64,000 nt of DNA from Microbacterium sp. 8M (GTDB taxonomy: Bacteria > Actinomycetota > Actinomycetes > Actinomycetales > Microbacteriaceae): assembly GCF_902506375.1 (NCBI RefSeq), contig NZ_LR733284.1, positions 3,162,222-3,226,221 on the forward strand, given 5' to 3'. Of this stretch, positions 28,059 through 36,232 are shown one piece after another (the first letter of the stretch is position 1; each line of letters starts with the position of its first letter). The notes under the pieces are model-generated. The model saw nothing but the letters and a program-made list of their open reading frames with translations, was not told the DNA's origin and did not search any database. The position numbers were made by a program, and so were the translations under genes.

Positions 28059-28900
28059 TGGCCACGCCCTCGGACGCCCTCAGCGGCCGCCCGTTCGCCG
28101 GCCCCGCGCTGCTGTTCTGCCCCGCCGACCGCGACGACCGGTACGCGAAGGCGCTCGCCGCCGCGGACGGGGTGATCCTGGATCTGGAGGACGCCGTCGC
28201 GCCCGACGACAAGCCGGCCGCCCGCGAGCGGCTCGTCGCGTCCGCGCTGGACCCGGAGCGCACGATCGTGCGCGTGAACCCGGCCGGCACCCCCGATCAT
28301 GCCCTGGACCTCGCGGCCCTCGCCCGCACGCCGTACCGCACCGCGATGCTGGCCAAGGCCGAGTCCGCCGCGGATCTGGACGCGCTGCACGCCGCGGGCC
28401 TGCGGGTGCTGGCCCTGTGCGAGACCGCGCGCGGCGTCGTGCACGCCGAGGAGATTGCGGCGCACCCCGCCACGGCCGGGCTGATGTGGGGCGCCGAGGA
28501 TCTCGTCGCGAGCATGGGCGGGCGGTCCAGCCGCCTCACCGCGGGCCCGCACGCCGGACGCTACCGCGACGTCGCCCGGCATGCGCGCTCCCGCGTGCTG
28601 CTGGCCGCGAAGGCGTTCGGGCGGACCGCGGTCGACGCGGTCCATCTCGACATCGCCGATGCCGACGGCCTGCGCGCCGAGGTGGCGGACGCCGTGGCGA
28701 GCGGCTTCGACGCCACCGCGTGCATACATCCGAGCCAGGTCGCCGTGATCCGGGCGGGCTACGCCGCGCCGCCGGAGGAGCGGGCGTGGGCCGAGCGCGT
28801 GCTCGCCGAGGCCGAGCGGCAGCCCGGGGTGTTCCGGTTCGAGGGCCGGATGGTCGACGAGCCCGTGCTGCGTCAGGCCCGGGCGATCCTCGGCCGGTAG
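28058..28900 (+). CDS. HpcH/HpaI (CitE-like) CoA-ester lyase, Rv2498c-like
   Basis: A 280-residue TIM-barrel lyase. Visible motifs are DLEDAVAPDDK near residue 46, ALCETARG with a metal-binding Glu near 124, and GAEDLVASMGG. The homologous M. tuberculosis enzyme Rv2498c cleaves (R)-3-hydroxy-3-methylglutaryl-CoA and citramalyl-CoA, giving acetyl-CoA with acetoacetate or pyruvate, so this gene likely closes the leucine/itaconate route. The start overlaps the MaoC stop by 1 nt (TGATG). Last gene of the operon; the next gene is convergent. Confidence 0.87.
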   Translation: MATPSDALSGRPFAGPALLFCPADRDDRYAKALAAADGVILDLEDAVAPDDKPAARERLVASALDPERTIVRVNPAGTPDHALDLAALARTPYRTAMLAKAESAADLDALHAAGLRVLALCETARGVVHAEEIAAHPATAGLMWGAEDLVASMGGRSSRLTAGPHAGRYRDVARHARSRVLLAAKAFGRTAVDAVHLDIADADGLRAEVADAVASGFDATACIHPSQVAVIRAGYAAPPEERAWAERVLAEAERQPGVFRFEGRMVDEPVLRQARAILGR

Positions 28901-28903
28901 CGG

Positions 28904-29737
28904 TCACTCCCATGTCGCGGTGTCCGGATCGATGCCATGCGCACGGGCGCTCTCATCGACGATCGCGCGGAACCAGTCCGCGAGACCGTGGCGGATCCCG
29001 TCGTAGTGCGCGGCGAAAGCCGGATCCGCCTGGTACATCCGGGCCAGGCACACCTGCATCGAGCGGCTGAGGGGGAAGAAGGCGGAGAACGCCTCGCGGT
29101 GACGGTCGACGAGACGGTCCGCGGCGGGGTCGCCCGGGGCGACGCCGTCGTCGAACGCGTCGCCGAGCGCCTGCTCGACCTCGGTCATGGCGCCGCCGAT
29201 CGCCTGCCACTCCTCGGGGCTGCGTTCCGCCGACCGCTCCGCGTACTGCGCCCACTGCGCCGTCGTTCCCCAGCGCGCCCGCGCCCCCTCGATCCACGCC
29301 GGATCCCAGTCGGGCCCGAACACCGCCCGCTGCTGCTCGGGCGTGAGCAGCACCCCGCGCTCGTGGGCCGCGATCATGCGGCTCAGGCCGGTGTCCAGCT
29401 GCTCGAGCCGTGTGATGCGCTCCCGGATCCGCTCCTGGTGGCGCCGCAGCTCCGCCGGCGCTGCGGCCTGCGGATCGTCGAGCAGCGTGCGGATGGCGGA
29501 CAGCCCGAGCCCGAGCTCGCGGTAGAGGACGATCCGCTGCAGCCGCTCCACGTCCTGTGCCGTGTACAGGCGGTACCCGCCCGTCGTCCGCAGCGACGGG
29601 CGGGCGAGCGCGATCCCGTCCCAGTGGTGCAGCGTGCGCACGGTCAGGCCCAGGGCGTCCGCGACGCGGCCGACGGTCAGCCCGTCCGCGGATGCCGGGG
29701 CTGCTCGGGAGCCGGCGAGGGCGCGGGGATCAGTCAT
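28904..29737 (-). CDS. MerR-family regulator with TipAS drug-recognition domain
   Basis: A 277-residue regulator. The N-terminal MerR winged helix has VGRVADALGLTVRTLHHWD and GGYRLYTAQDVERLQRI; a coiled-coil follows, then a TipAS domain (about residues 140-277) as in Streptomyces TipAL, which binds thiopeptide and similar ligands. The TipAL active-site Cys for thiostrepton adduct is not obvious; one Cys occurs in SMQVCLARMY. Start chosen at ATG 29737, overlapping the VOC stop by 8 nt; ATG 29746 is also possible. It is in one operon with the VOC gene and likely autoregulates it. Confidence 0.87.
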   Translation of the reverse strand: MTDPRALAGSRAAPASADGLTVGRVADALGLTVRTLHHWDGIALARPSLRTTGGYRLYTAQDVERLQRIVLYRELGLGLSAIRTLLDDPQAAAPAELRRHQERIRERITRLEQLDTGLSRMIAAHERGVLLTPEQQRAVFGPDWDPAWIEGARARWGTTAQWAQYAERSAERSPEEWQAIGGAMTEVEQALGDAFDDGVAPGDPAADRLVDRHREAFSAFFPLSRSMQVCLARMYQADPAFAAHYDGIRHGLADWFRAIVDESARAHGIDPDTATWE

Positions 29738-30269
29738 CCCCCTCATTGTGCCCGCCGTCGGATCCGGCGGGACCGGAGATGCCCATCGCCTCGAGGTTCT
29801 GCGCCTCCTGCGTGCCGGGGACGAAGGGCTTCGCCGCGGTGAACACCACCCGCACGTTCTCGGGCGTGATCACCTCCAGCTCGCGCGTGTTCCAGAACGT
29901 GTCCGCCGGTCCGCGGACGGCTTCCGGCCGGAGGGCACGGCAGGCGTCCGCGATCGGATCGAGCTGCTGCAGCACGCAGGAGAAGCCGATGCTCATGGCC
30001 GGCACCGCCTCCTGCACCTCATCGGCGAGCACGAGCAGCACGTCCTGGAACGCCCAGCGGCGCAGGTGCACGACCCGTCCGGGGGTCCGGAACAGCTCGA
30101 AGAAGTCCAGGCCGCGGGTCCAGAACTCGACGGAGGCGTCCAGGTCCGTGGTCGGGATCGTGACATAGGACGGCATTCCGTAGATGCCGCGAAACGGCTC
30201 GGGCGGCACCGCGTCTGGGCCGGGGGCAGGCACGGGGCTGATCTCGAAGGCGTCGTAGTAATCGTTCAT
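29730..30269 (-). CDS. VOC-superfamily protein (glyoxalase/bleomycin-resistance fold)
   Basis: A 179-residue VOC protein. MPSYVTIPTTDLDASVEFWTRGLDF is the first beta-alpha-beta-beta-beta module with the usual D-F-W pattern, and EVITPENVRVVF is the second. No complete metal set is obvious. With a TipAS-type MerR regulator co-transcribed downstream, a drug-binding or detoxification role is plausible. ATG 30269 is preferred because the longer frame (30290) would start inside the operator. Confidence 0.8.
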   Translation of the reverse strand: MNDYYDAFEISPVPAPGPDAVPPEPFRGIYGMPSYVTIPTTDLDASVEFWTRGLDFFELFRTPGRVVHLRRWAFQDVLLVLADEVQEAVPAMSIGFSCVLQQLDPIADACRALRPEAVRGPADTFWNTRELEVITPENVRVVFTAAKPFVPGTQEAQNLEAMGISGPAGSDGGHNEGDD

Positions 30270-30281
30270 GAGGCCAGCCTC

Positions 30282-30304
30282 GACCCTCACGTCGCGTCAG
30301 GGTC
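30282..30304 (-). promoter_or_regulatory. MerR-type operator/promoter of the VOC-TipAS operon
   Basis: A 23-bp palindrome with 10-bp arms (GACCCTCACG and CGTCAGGGTC, one mismatch) around a 3-bp centre. On the minus strand it starts at a TTGACC -35 element and lies just upstream of the VOC ATG, in the spacer position bound by MerR-family activators. Confidence 0.7.
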
Positions 30305-30392
30305 AAGCGGGAATCGCCGAGAGCGGGGACGACCCGGACAGAGTGCGCCGCTCCGGCCGCCGCCCCTTCGGACCGCGGCCGGAGCGCCCGGT

Positions 30393-32009
30393 TCACTCGT
30401 CGGCCAGGCCGAGCCTGATCCCCGCGAAGAGCGGGTTCACCGCCGCGTCACGGCTGCCGAGCGGGTCGAGGTGGTACGACTTCTCGATCGTGGCGAGGAT
30501 CGAGGTCGTGTCGTACTGGGTGTGGTCGACGCTCGACGCCGCGAACTTGCTGCTGATCAGCAGCGCCGGGATCCGGGTGCCCGGGCCCCACTTGTCCACG
30601 ACGGGCGGTGCGACGTGGTCGGCCTGTCCGCCGAACTCGTCGTAGGTGACGACGATGAGCGTGTCCTTGGCGTCCGGGCCGCTCGTGATCGTCTTGATGA
30701 GATCGACGAGGTGATCGGATCCGTCCGGCTCGCTCGCGTATCCGGGGTGCTCGTTCTCGTCGCCGTAGGGCTTCACGAAGCTCACGGTGGGCAGCGTGCC
30801 GTTCTGCGCCGCCGCGACGAAGTTCTTCTCGTCCTGCAGGTGCGCGCGACCGGGCTGGCCGGGTGCGTACGCGGCGAAGTAGTTGAACGGCTGGTGGTGG
30901 TACTGGAAGTTCACCCCGGGATGACCGGCTTCCGCGTCGTCCCATCCTCCGGAGTACCAGTTCCAGGAGAGACCTGCGGCGCTCAGCCGGTCACCGATGT
31001 TCGGGTACTGCGTGTCGTCGATGAGGGGCAGCTGCGTGCCGCTGTTGTGCGGGGCGGAAGCCGGCTGGATCGTGTTGATGGCGAAGTTGCCGCAGGCCGC
31101 CGCATAGTCGTTGCCGCCGCCGGGGCACGCCTGCGTCCACTGGGTGTCCTTGACCGGACCGGTCGCCGTGTACTGCGGGTAGTTGTTCGGCATGCCGTTC
31201 GCGTCGAGCACGGAGTTCGCGACCGTGGCCGTGGTGTCCAGCGGCGTGCGCGCCGCGATGAGCCATTGGTGGTTCAGGAACGATCCGCCGAACGCCGCCT
31301 GGAAGAAGTTGTCCGCGACGACGTAGTTCGGTGCACCGTCAGCGTGCAGGTACTGGTAGATCGGCAGTTTCGTGGTGTCGTACTGGCCCTGGGTCAGGCC
31401 GACGGCGTCGGATCCGGTGGTGTACCGGTCCATCTTCCCGCCGTCCTGCTGGTACTGCTCCTGGTAGAAGCGGTGCACGAGGTCGCGGGTGCAGCCCCCG
31501 GGCGCGCCGGTCCCGTTCAGCCATCCGTTGGGCTTGTACGGTGTGCCGGCGACGGCGGGCGGACAGGTGGTGTCGGTCGGCGCGATGTAGTCGTCGATCG
31601 TGAAGGTCTGGTTGTCGAAGTGGCTGGCCGCGATGCCGTGCGTCGCGTCCTGACACGTGTCGGACAGCGGCGGCGAGGCCAGGTTCGCGTCCAGCTGCGG
31701 CAGGCACGTGTACGGGGTGCCGTCCTGGCCGACCTGCGGCACGCTCTCGGATCCGCGCACGGCGACGCCACCGACCTCTCCCCACTTGCCGTAGAGGTTG
31801 TCGAAGGAGTGGTTCTCCTCGTAGATGACGACGAGGTGCTTGAAGCCGCCGGGGATGGTGCTGGGGCCCTGGGCCGCGCTGCCCTGCCCCGGACTTCCGC
31901 CCGGCTTGCCCGGGGACCCGCCCGGGGCGCCGAGCGCGGCGCTGGCGGGGAGGAGCGATCCGGCGACGGCGAGAGCCGCGACGGCGAGGATGGCGAAGCG
32001 CTTGGACAC
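30393..32009 (-). CDS. Secreted phosphoesterase (phospholipase C/acid phosphatase family PF04185)
   Basis: A 538-residue exported protein. The signal peptide runs from the GTG at 32009 (KRFAILAVAALAVAGSLLPASA, cut near ALGA). The mature part has the family N-terminal motif YEENHSFDNLYG and the metal/phosphate motif TYDEFGGQADHV near the C-terminus. Family members hydrolyse phospholipids or phosphate esters outside the cell. A Gly/Pro-rich linker precedes the domain. Single gene with GAAGG ahead of the GTG. Confidence 0.87.
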   Translation of the reverse strand: MSKRFAILAVAALAVAGSLLPASAALGAPGGSPGKPGGSPGQGSAAQGPSTIPGGFKHLVVIYEENHSFDNLYGKWGEVGGVAVRGSESVPQVGQDGTPYTCLPQLDANLASPPLSDTCQDATHGIAASHFDNQTFTIDDYIAPTDTTCPPAVAGTPYKPNGWLNGTGAPGGCTRDLVHRFYQEQYQQDGGKMDRYTTGSDAVGLTQGQYDTTKLPIYQYLHADGAPNYVVADNFFQAAFGGSFLNHQWLIAARTPLDTTATVANSVLDANGMPNNYPQYTATGPVKDTQWTQACPGGGNDYAAACGNFAINTIQPASAPHNSGTQLPLIDDTQYPNIGDRLSAAGLSWNWYSGGWDDAEAGHPGVNFQYHHQPFNYFAAYAPGQPGRAHLQDEKNFVAAAQNGTLPTVSFVKPYGDENEHPGYASEPDGSDHLVDLIKTITSGPDAKDTLIVVTYDEFGGQADHVAPPVVDKWGPGTRIPALLISSKFAASSVDHTQYDTTSILATIEKSYHLDPLGSRDAAVNPLFAGIRLGLADE

Positions 32010-32171
32010 GAATGACCTTCCCTCTGGGTCTGCGCCGGCACAGGCGCCGGACAGAGGGAGAGTAGATCCGCCGCCGCGGGAGGACAAGAGGATCCGTGAT
32101 CGTTCTCCGAAAGTTCTCCGCGCGCATCGCCGTCTCGCGAACCAGCCCTGCCCGGCTCCCGTCGCCGCGCC

Positions 32172-33305
32172 TTACCCGGTCGCCCGCGCTCCCAGCAGGT
32201 CCTGCACGCGCTCGATCGGCAGCCCTTGCACGCTCTGCCTGTGACCGACGGTGTCGTCGCCGGCGACGAGCACGTTGAGCACTGCTTCCTCGGTCGCCTC
32301 GACCACGGCCGTGTACAGCGGATCCATCCGCCCCCAGGGCACGGCGCGCAGCTCATCCAGCACGACCCGTTCGCCCTCGGCCGGAAAACTGCTCGCCAGC
32401 GCTCCCGGGTTCGCCGTGGAGAACGCGAGGAAGATGTCGCCCGAGAAGTGCGACCCCGCCGTGCCGGTGCGCGCGAGGCCGAGCGAGACCCGCCGCGCCA
32501 TCGCCGTGCACTGGCCGGGAAGCAACGGCGCATCGGTCGCCACGACGACGATGACGCTGCCCGCCCCCTGCGGGGGGACAGCGGCGCCTGCCGCGACGGG
32601 CGTGGCCGGGGCGGCAGTTCCCGAAGCCGCGTCGGGCTGGAGCCTCGACCCGACCGGGGTCCCGCGCACCGTCAGTTCCGGCATCTCGCCGAAGTTCGCC
32701 TGCAGGAACACGCCGACGGTGTACTCCGCGTCGCCCACGCCGACCCGGCGCGAGGCGGTTCCGGATCCGCCCTTGAACCCGTAGCAGATCATGCCGGTGC
32801 CACCGCCGACCGCGCCTTCGGCGACCGCACCGGCGCGGGCCGAGTCCAGTGCCGCGATGGCGTGCTCGGGACGCACGTGCAGACCGTTGATGTCGTTCAG
32901 CCTGCCGTCCCACGTCTCCGCGACGACGGGAAGGAGCCACTGCTCCGCCGCCCCGGGCACGTTCTCGAGCATCCACCGGATGGCGCCCTCGTGCGCCGCC
33001 CCGACGGAGTGGGTGTTGGTGATCAGCACCGGGGTCCCGAGGCTGCCGGACTCGGCGATCCACACGGATCCGGTCATCTCCCCGTTGCCGTTGAGGGAGT
33101 GCACCCCGGCGGCCACCGGTTCCGCCGCGCCGCCACGGCCGCGCGGCAGGATCGCCGTGACCCCTGTGCGCACCACGGCGGACTCCCGCTGCTCGATGAG
33201 CGTGGTGTAGCCGACCTCCACCCCTGGCACGTCGGTGATCGCGTTGTGCGGTCCGGGAACGCCGCCCCCGACCAGACCGAGGTCTCGCGCCCGCGCCCGG
33301 CTCAT
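32172..33305 (-). CDS. P1 family peptidase (DmpA/BapA, S58)
   Basis: A 377-residue self-processing aminopeptidase. Cleavage is expected between Gly249 and Ser250 (in GAGSVIVVVATDAPLLP), with Ser250 the nucleophile, which matches the numbering and length of DmpA (375 residues). The N-terminus HNAITDVPGVEVGYTT and FLQANFG segment are typical. Members remove N-terminal amino acids or beta-amino acids from peptides and amides. The start overlaps the permease stop (ATGA), so peptide or amide uptake and cleavage are coupled. Confidence 0.9.
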   Translation of the reverse strand: MSRARARDLGLVGGGVPGPHNAITDVPGVEVGYTTLIEQRESAVVRTGVTAILPRGRGGAAEPVAAGVHSLNGNGEMTGSVWIAESGSLGTPVLITNTHSVGAAHEGAIRWMLENVPGAAEQWLLPVVAETWDGRLNDINGLHVRPEHAIAALDSARAGAVAEGAVGGGTGMICYGFKGGSGTASRRVGVGDAEYTVGVFLQANFGEMPELTVRGTPVGSRLQPDAASGTAAPATPVAAGAAVPPQGAGSVIVVVATDAPLLPGQCTAMARRVSLGLARTGTAGSHFSGDIFLAFSTANPGALASSFPAEGERVVLDELRAVPWGRMDPLYTAVVEATEEAVLNVLVAGDDTVGHRQSVQGLPIERVQDLLGARATG

Positions 33306-34774
33306 CCGCGCACCTCGTCCTCGAGCTCCTCGTCCGCGGGCAGCGGCAGCGTCCAGCGGTCCGGCTTGCCCCGCAGGTAGAGCGCGTAGTAGAGCAGGCC
33401 GACGGCGAAGATCCCCACGGCGACCGCGACGGGCACCCAGTCGGCGATCAGGCTCATGACGAGGATCGCGAGGGTGGCGAGCGTCATCAGGATCGGAGCG
33501 ACGGGCCACAGCGGCATCCGGTACTCGGCGGCGTCGGTGGTGTGGTTGAGCCGCCCCACGAACGCGGCGAGGCCGACCAGGGCGTAGAGGATGACGATGC
33601 CCGCGCTCGTGGCGACGAGCAGAACGGTGAACGGCACGAGCCAGAGGCAGAGCGCGGCGATCACGCCGACGATGATCGTCGCGACCACCGGCGTGCGCAG
33701 CTTCGGGTGGATCCGGCCCAGCGGCCGGTTGATCGCGTCGGGCCATGAGCGGTCCCGCGCCGAGGAGAACAGCGTACGGCCGAACTGCAGGATGATCGCG
33801 AGCACCGCGTTGATCACGGCGACGGCGATCCCGACGCTGACCAGGGTGTTGACGACCGGTCCCGCCCGGTCGGTGAGGAACTGCGTCATCGGCGCGGGGG
33901 AAGCGACCAGCGCCGCGAGGTCCCGGGATCCCAGGAGCACCGCGATGGTGGGGATGATCTCCGCGAGCACCGCGATGAGCAGCGACCACAGGATCGCACG
34001 GCCGATCGTGGAGCGCGCGTTCTTGGTCTCCTCGGCGTAGTAGACCGCAGCGCCGTAGCCGTTGAACGCGAACAGGGCGGTGGCCGTGTACGACACCACG
34101 AGGCCGGCGGAAGCGCTCACGAGCACGCCTCCCGGGCCGCTCGTCGCTACCGTCCACAGGGTGGACACCGGCTGGCTCACGTGCAGGAAGCCCACCACGG
34201 TGAGCACGACCAGCGCGCCGATCTCCAGCACGAGGAAGACGCCGGTGACCCACGCGTTCGTCTTGATGCCGAGACAGGCGATCGCGGTCGTCACCAGGAT
34301 GACGACGATCCCGACCCATCCTCCCCCGAGCGCCTCGGAGAGCACCCCGAGGTACTGCCCCGCGCCCGACGCGATCACGCCGATGATCAGCACGCCGCTC
34401 ACGAGGTTCAGCAGGAAGAGGCCGAATCCCCACGGCTTGCCGAGAGTGCGCGCGACGAACGCGTACTCGCCGCCGGTGATCGGGAAGGCGCTGGAGAGCT
34501 CGGCGTAGCAGAGGGCGACGAAGACGCCGACGAGCGCGCCGATCAGGAAGGCGAGCGCCGACGCCCCGCCGATGCCGTTGATGATCGCCGGCACGATGAT
34601 GAACACGCTCGACGCCGGCGTCACCGCCGAGAGCGTGATCAGGATGTTCTCCTTGAACGTCAGGCCCCGGGAGAGCTGCTGCTCGTACTTCGTGGCGTCC
34701 GGGACGATCCCCGGGGCTTTCGCCCCGACCGCGCCCGCGGCTTCGTCGAGGCCTTCCTGCAATCCGTCACTCAT
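33302..34774 (-). CDS. APC-superfamily amino acid permease
   Basis: A 490-residue transporter with about 12 helices; helix 1 region ITLSAVTPASSVFIIVPAII and helix 6 ATALFAFNGYGAAVYYAEET have the APC substrate-binding features. It imports amino acids or related amines by symport. The ATG at 34774 is used (AAAGG upstream). The operon with the P1 peptidase and the divergent TetR gene suggests induction by the transported substrate. Confidence 0.88.
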   Translation of the reverse strand: MSDGLQEGLDEAAGAVGAKAPGIVPDATKYEQQLSRGLTFKENILITLSAVTPASSVFIIVPAIINGIGGASALAFLIGALVGVFVALCYAELSSAFPITGGEYAFVARTLGKPWGFGLFLLNLVSGVLIIGVIASGAGQYLGVLSEALGGGWVGIVVILVTTAIACLGIKTNAWVTGVFLVLEIGALVVLTVVGFLHVSQPVSTLWTVATSGPGGVLVSASAGLVVSYTATALFAFNGYGAAVYYAEETKNARSTIGRAILWSLLIAVLAEIIPTIAVLLGSRDLAALVASPAPMTQFLTDRAGPVVNTLVSVGIAVAVINAVLAIILQFGRTLFSSARDRSWPDAINRPLGRIHPKLRTPVVATIIVGVIAALCLWLVPFTVLLVATSAGIVILYALVGLAAFVGRLNHTTDAAEYRMPLWPVAPILMTLATLAILVMSLIADWVPVAVAVGIFAVGLLYYALYLRGKPDRWTLPLPADEELEDEVRG

Positions 34775-34801
34775 CGTCGAGCCTTTCGTCGATTGGAACA
34801 A

Positions 34802-34817
34802 TTGATTGCTCAGTCAA
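34802..34817. promoter_or_regulatory. Palindromic operator O1 of the TetR-permease region
   Basis: TTGATTGCTCAGTCAA, half-sites TTGATTG and CAGTCAA around CT. It lies about 28 nt upstream of the permease ATG and matches O2 (34858-34873), so it likely represses the permease-peptidase operon. Confidence 0.65.
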
Positions 34818-34857
34818 AAGTAGGATCCGTTTTAAGTCAACGGCTGAGCGCAATCTT

Positions 34858-34873
34858 TTGACTGGCGAATCAA
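34858..34873. promoter_or_regulatory. Palindromic operator O2 of the TetR-permease region
   Basis: TTGACTGGCGAATCAA, the same half-sites as O1 with a GC centre. It overlaps a TTGACT that could be the -35 of the TetR gene, so it would give autorepression. Confidence 0.65.
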
Positions 34874-34942
34874 ACTTGTAACATTCGACTCGGATCCCGA
34901 TCGGATCCGCGGGACGACTCACCGCCCTGAGAGGATGGGCGT

Positions 34943-35557
34943 ATGGCAAGCGCGAAGAAGACGCCGGAGCGTCGCGACCAGCTGATCCTGGCGACGCTCG
35001 ACGCGATCCGCGACCGCGGGATCGCAAACCTGCGCATCCAGGACGTCGCCGAGCGCGCCGGCGTCTCCACCGGCACCGTGCACTATCACTTCAACGATCT
35101 CGATCAGCTCATCGACGACGTCTACACGTGGGCGTGCGAGCGGTTCTACACGAGACGGCTGCAGGCGCTCGCCGACATCCCGGACGCGCGGGACCAGCTG
35201 GTCGCGATGATCGACGCCGGCATCCCGAAGGGCGAGGACGACGCGCTCGTCATCGCGATGCACGACATCGACCTGTTCCGCCGGGGCAGTCCCACCATGG
35301 GCCCGCTGCTGCAGGCGCTCTACGACCGGCAGGTCGCGCTCTACTTCGCCGCGCTGCAGCTCGGGGTGGCGCAGGGGCATTTCCGGCTCGCCGGTCCGAT
35401 CATCGACCTCGCGCAGAACTTCGTCTCGCTCGAGGACGCGTACGAGCTGCACATCATCAGCGGCAACCGCTCCGCGAGCCCCCGTCGCGCGCGCGAACTG
35501 GTCCTCGGCTACGCCCGCATCGTGACGGGGTGCGACGAACTGTCGCTCGAGCGCTGA
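34943..35557 (+). CDS. TetR-family regulator (permease/peptidase region)
   Basis: A 204-residue TetR protein. The HTH is NLRIQDVAERAGVSTGTVHY, followed by HFNDLDQLIDDV. The C-terminal ligand domain is unassigned. The gene is divergent from the APC permease, with two matching 16-bp palindromes in the 168-nt gap, so it most likely represses both promoters and responds to the imported compound. Its 3' end overlaps the neighbouring TetR gene by 49 nt, tail to tail. Confidence 0.88.
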   Translation: MASAKKTPERRDQLILATLDAIRDRGIANLRIQDVAERAGVSTGTVHYHFNDLDQLIDDVYTWACERFYTRRLQALADIPDARDQLVAMIDAGIPKGEDDALVIAMHDIDLFRRGSPTMGPLLQALYDRQVALYFAALQLGVAQGHFRLAGPIIDLAQNFVSLEDAYELHIISGNRSASPRRARELVLGYARIVTGCDELSLER

Positions 35558-36144
35558 GGACGACCCTCGCCTCCGACGAGCACGCGCCGGGCCGCCTCGG
35601 AGAGGATCGCGCGCTCGTTCGCGGACCCGGCGACGGTGTTGTGCGCGGTGGAGTTCAGCAGTCCGAACACCGCGTGCATCGTGACCCGCCGGTCGGCTGC
35701 GGCCAACTCGGGCCGGATCCGGCCGAGCACCTCGGCCCACACGTCGAGGTACTGGCGCTGGAGCTTGCGCACCTGACGGTTCGCCGCCTTCGGCAGGGTG
35801 CCGAGCTCGCGGTCCTGCACCCGGATGACGTCGCGGTGCGCCAGAGCGAATGCGAGGTGGAAGTCGATGAGATCGTCCAGCAGCTCCCGGTCGGATGCGT
35901 GCGCTGCGGCGACGATCTCGGATCCGCCCTGCAGCAGGAACTCGCTGGTGCCGAGCAGGATCTCCTCGAGCATCGCCTCCTTGCTCGGGAAATGCCGGTA
36001 CAGCGCGGGTCCGGAGACGCCCACCGCGGTGCCGAGCTCGCCGATCGAGACGGCGTGGAATCCGCGGTCCGCGAAGAGTCGGGCGGCGGCGTCGAGGAAT
36101 AGCTGCCTCGTGCGCGCCTTCCCCTGCGCCCTCGCGGTGGTCAT
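35509..36144 (-). CDS. TetR-family regulator of the acyl-CoA dehydrogenase
   Basis: A 211-residue TetR protein with HTH FHAVSIGELGTAVGVSGPAL followed by YRHFPSKEAM. It fits the group that controls branched-chain acyl-CoA degradation. It is divergent from the acyl-CoA dehydrogenase gene; the gap holds two palindromes matching one before the carboxylase operon. I use ATG 36144, since the longer frame would run across an operator. It shares 49 nt tail-to-tail with the other TetR gene. Confidence 0.87.
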   Translation of the reverse strand: MTTARAQGKARTRQLFLDAAARLFADRGFHAVSIGELGTAVGVSGPALYRHFPSKEAMLEEILLGTSEFLLQGGSEIVAAAHASDRELLDDLIDFHLAFALAHRDVIRVQDRELGTLPKAANRQVRKLQRQYLDVWAEVLGRIRPELAAADRRVTMHAVFGLLNSTAHNTVAGSANERAILSEAARRVLVGGEGRPQRSSDSSSHPVTMRA

Positions 36145-36174
36145 CCCGCAAGGATACCGATCCTGGACAGTCGA

Positions 36175-36190
36175 GTGAACGGTCGCTAAC
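36175..36190. promoter_or_regulatory. TetR palindrome 1 upstream of the acyl-CoA dehydrogenase
   Basis: GTGAACGGTCGCTAAC: half-sites GTGAACG and CGCTAAC around GT. Same consensus as 23753-23768. Confidence 0.7.
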
Positions 36191-36200
36191 ATCTATTTCA

Positions 36201-36216
36201 GTTACCGATCGTTCAC
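36201..36216. promoter_or_regulatory. TetR palindrome 2 upstream of the acyl-CoA dehydrogenase
   Basis: GTTACCGATCGTTCAC: half-sites GTTACCG and CGTTCAC around AT, 10 nt from palindrome 1 and 17 nt before the GTG at 36233. Confidence 0.7.
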
Positions 36217-36232
36217 TGAGGAGCTGATCTGC

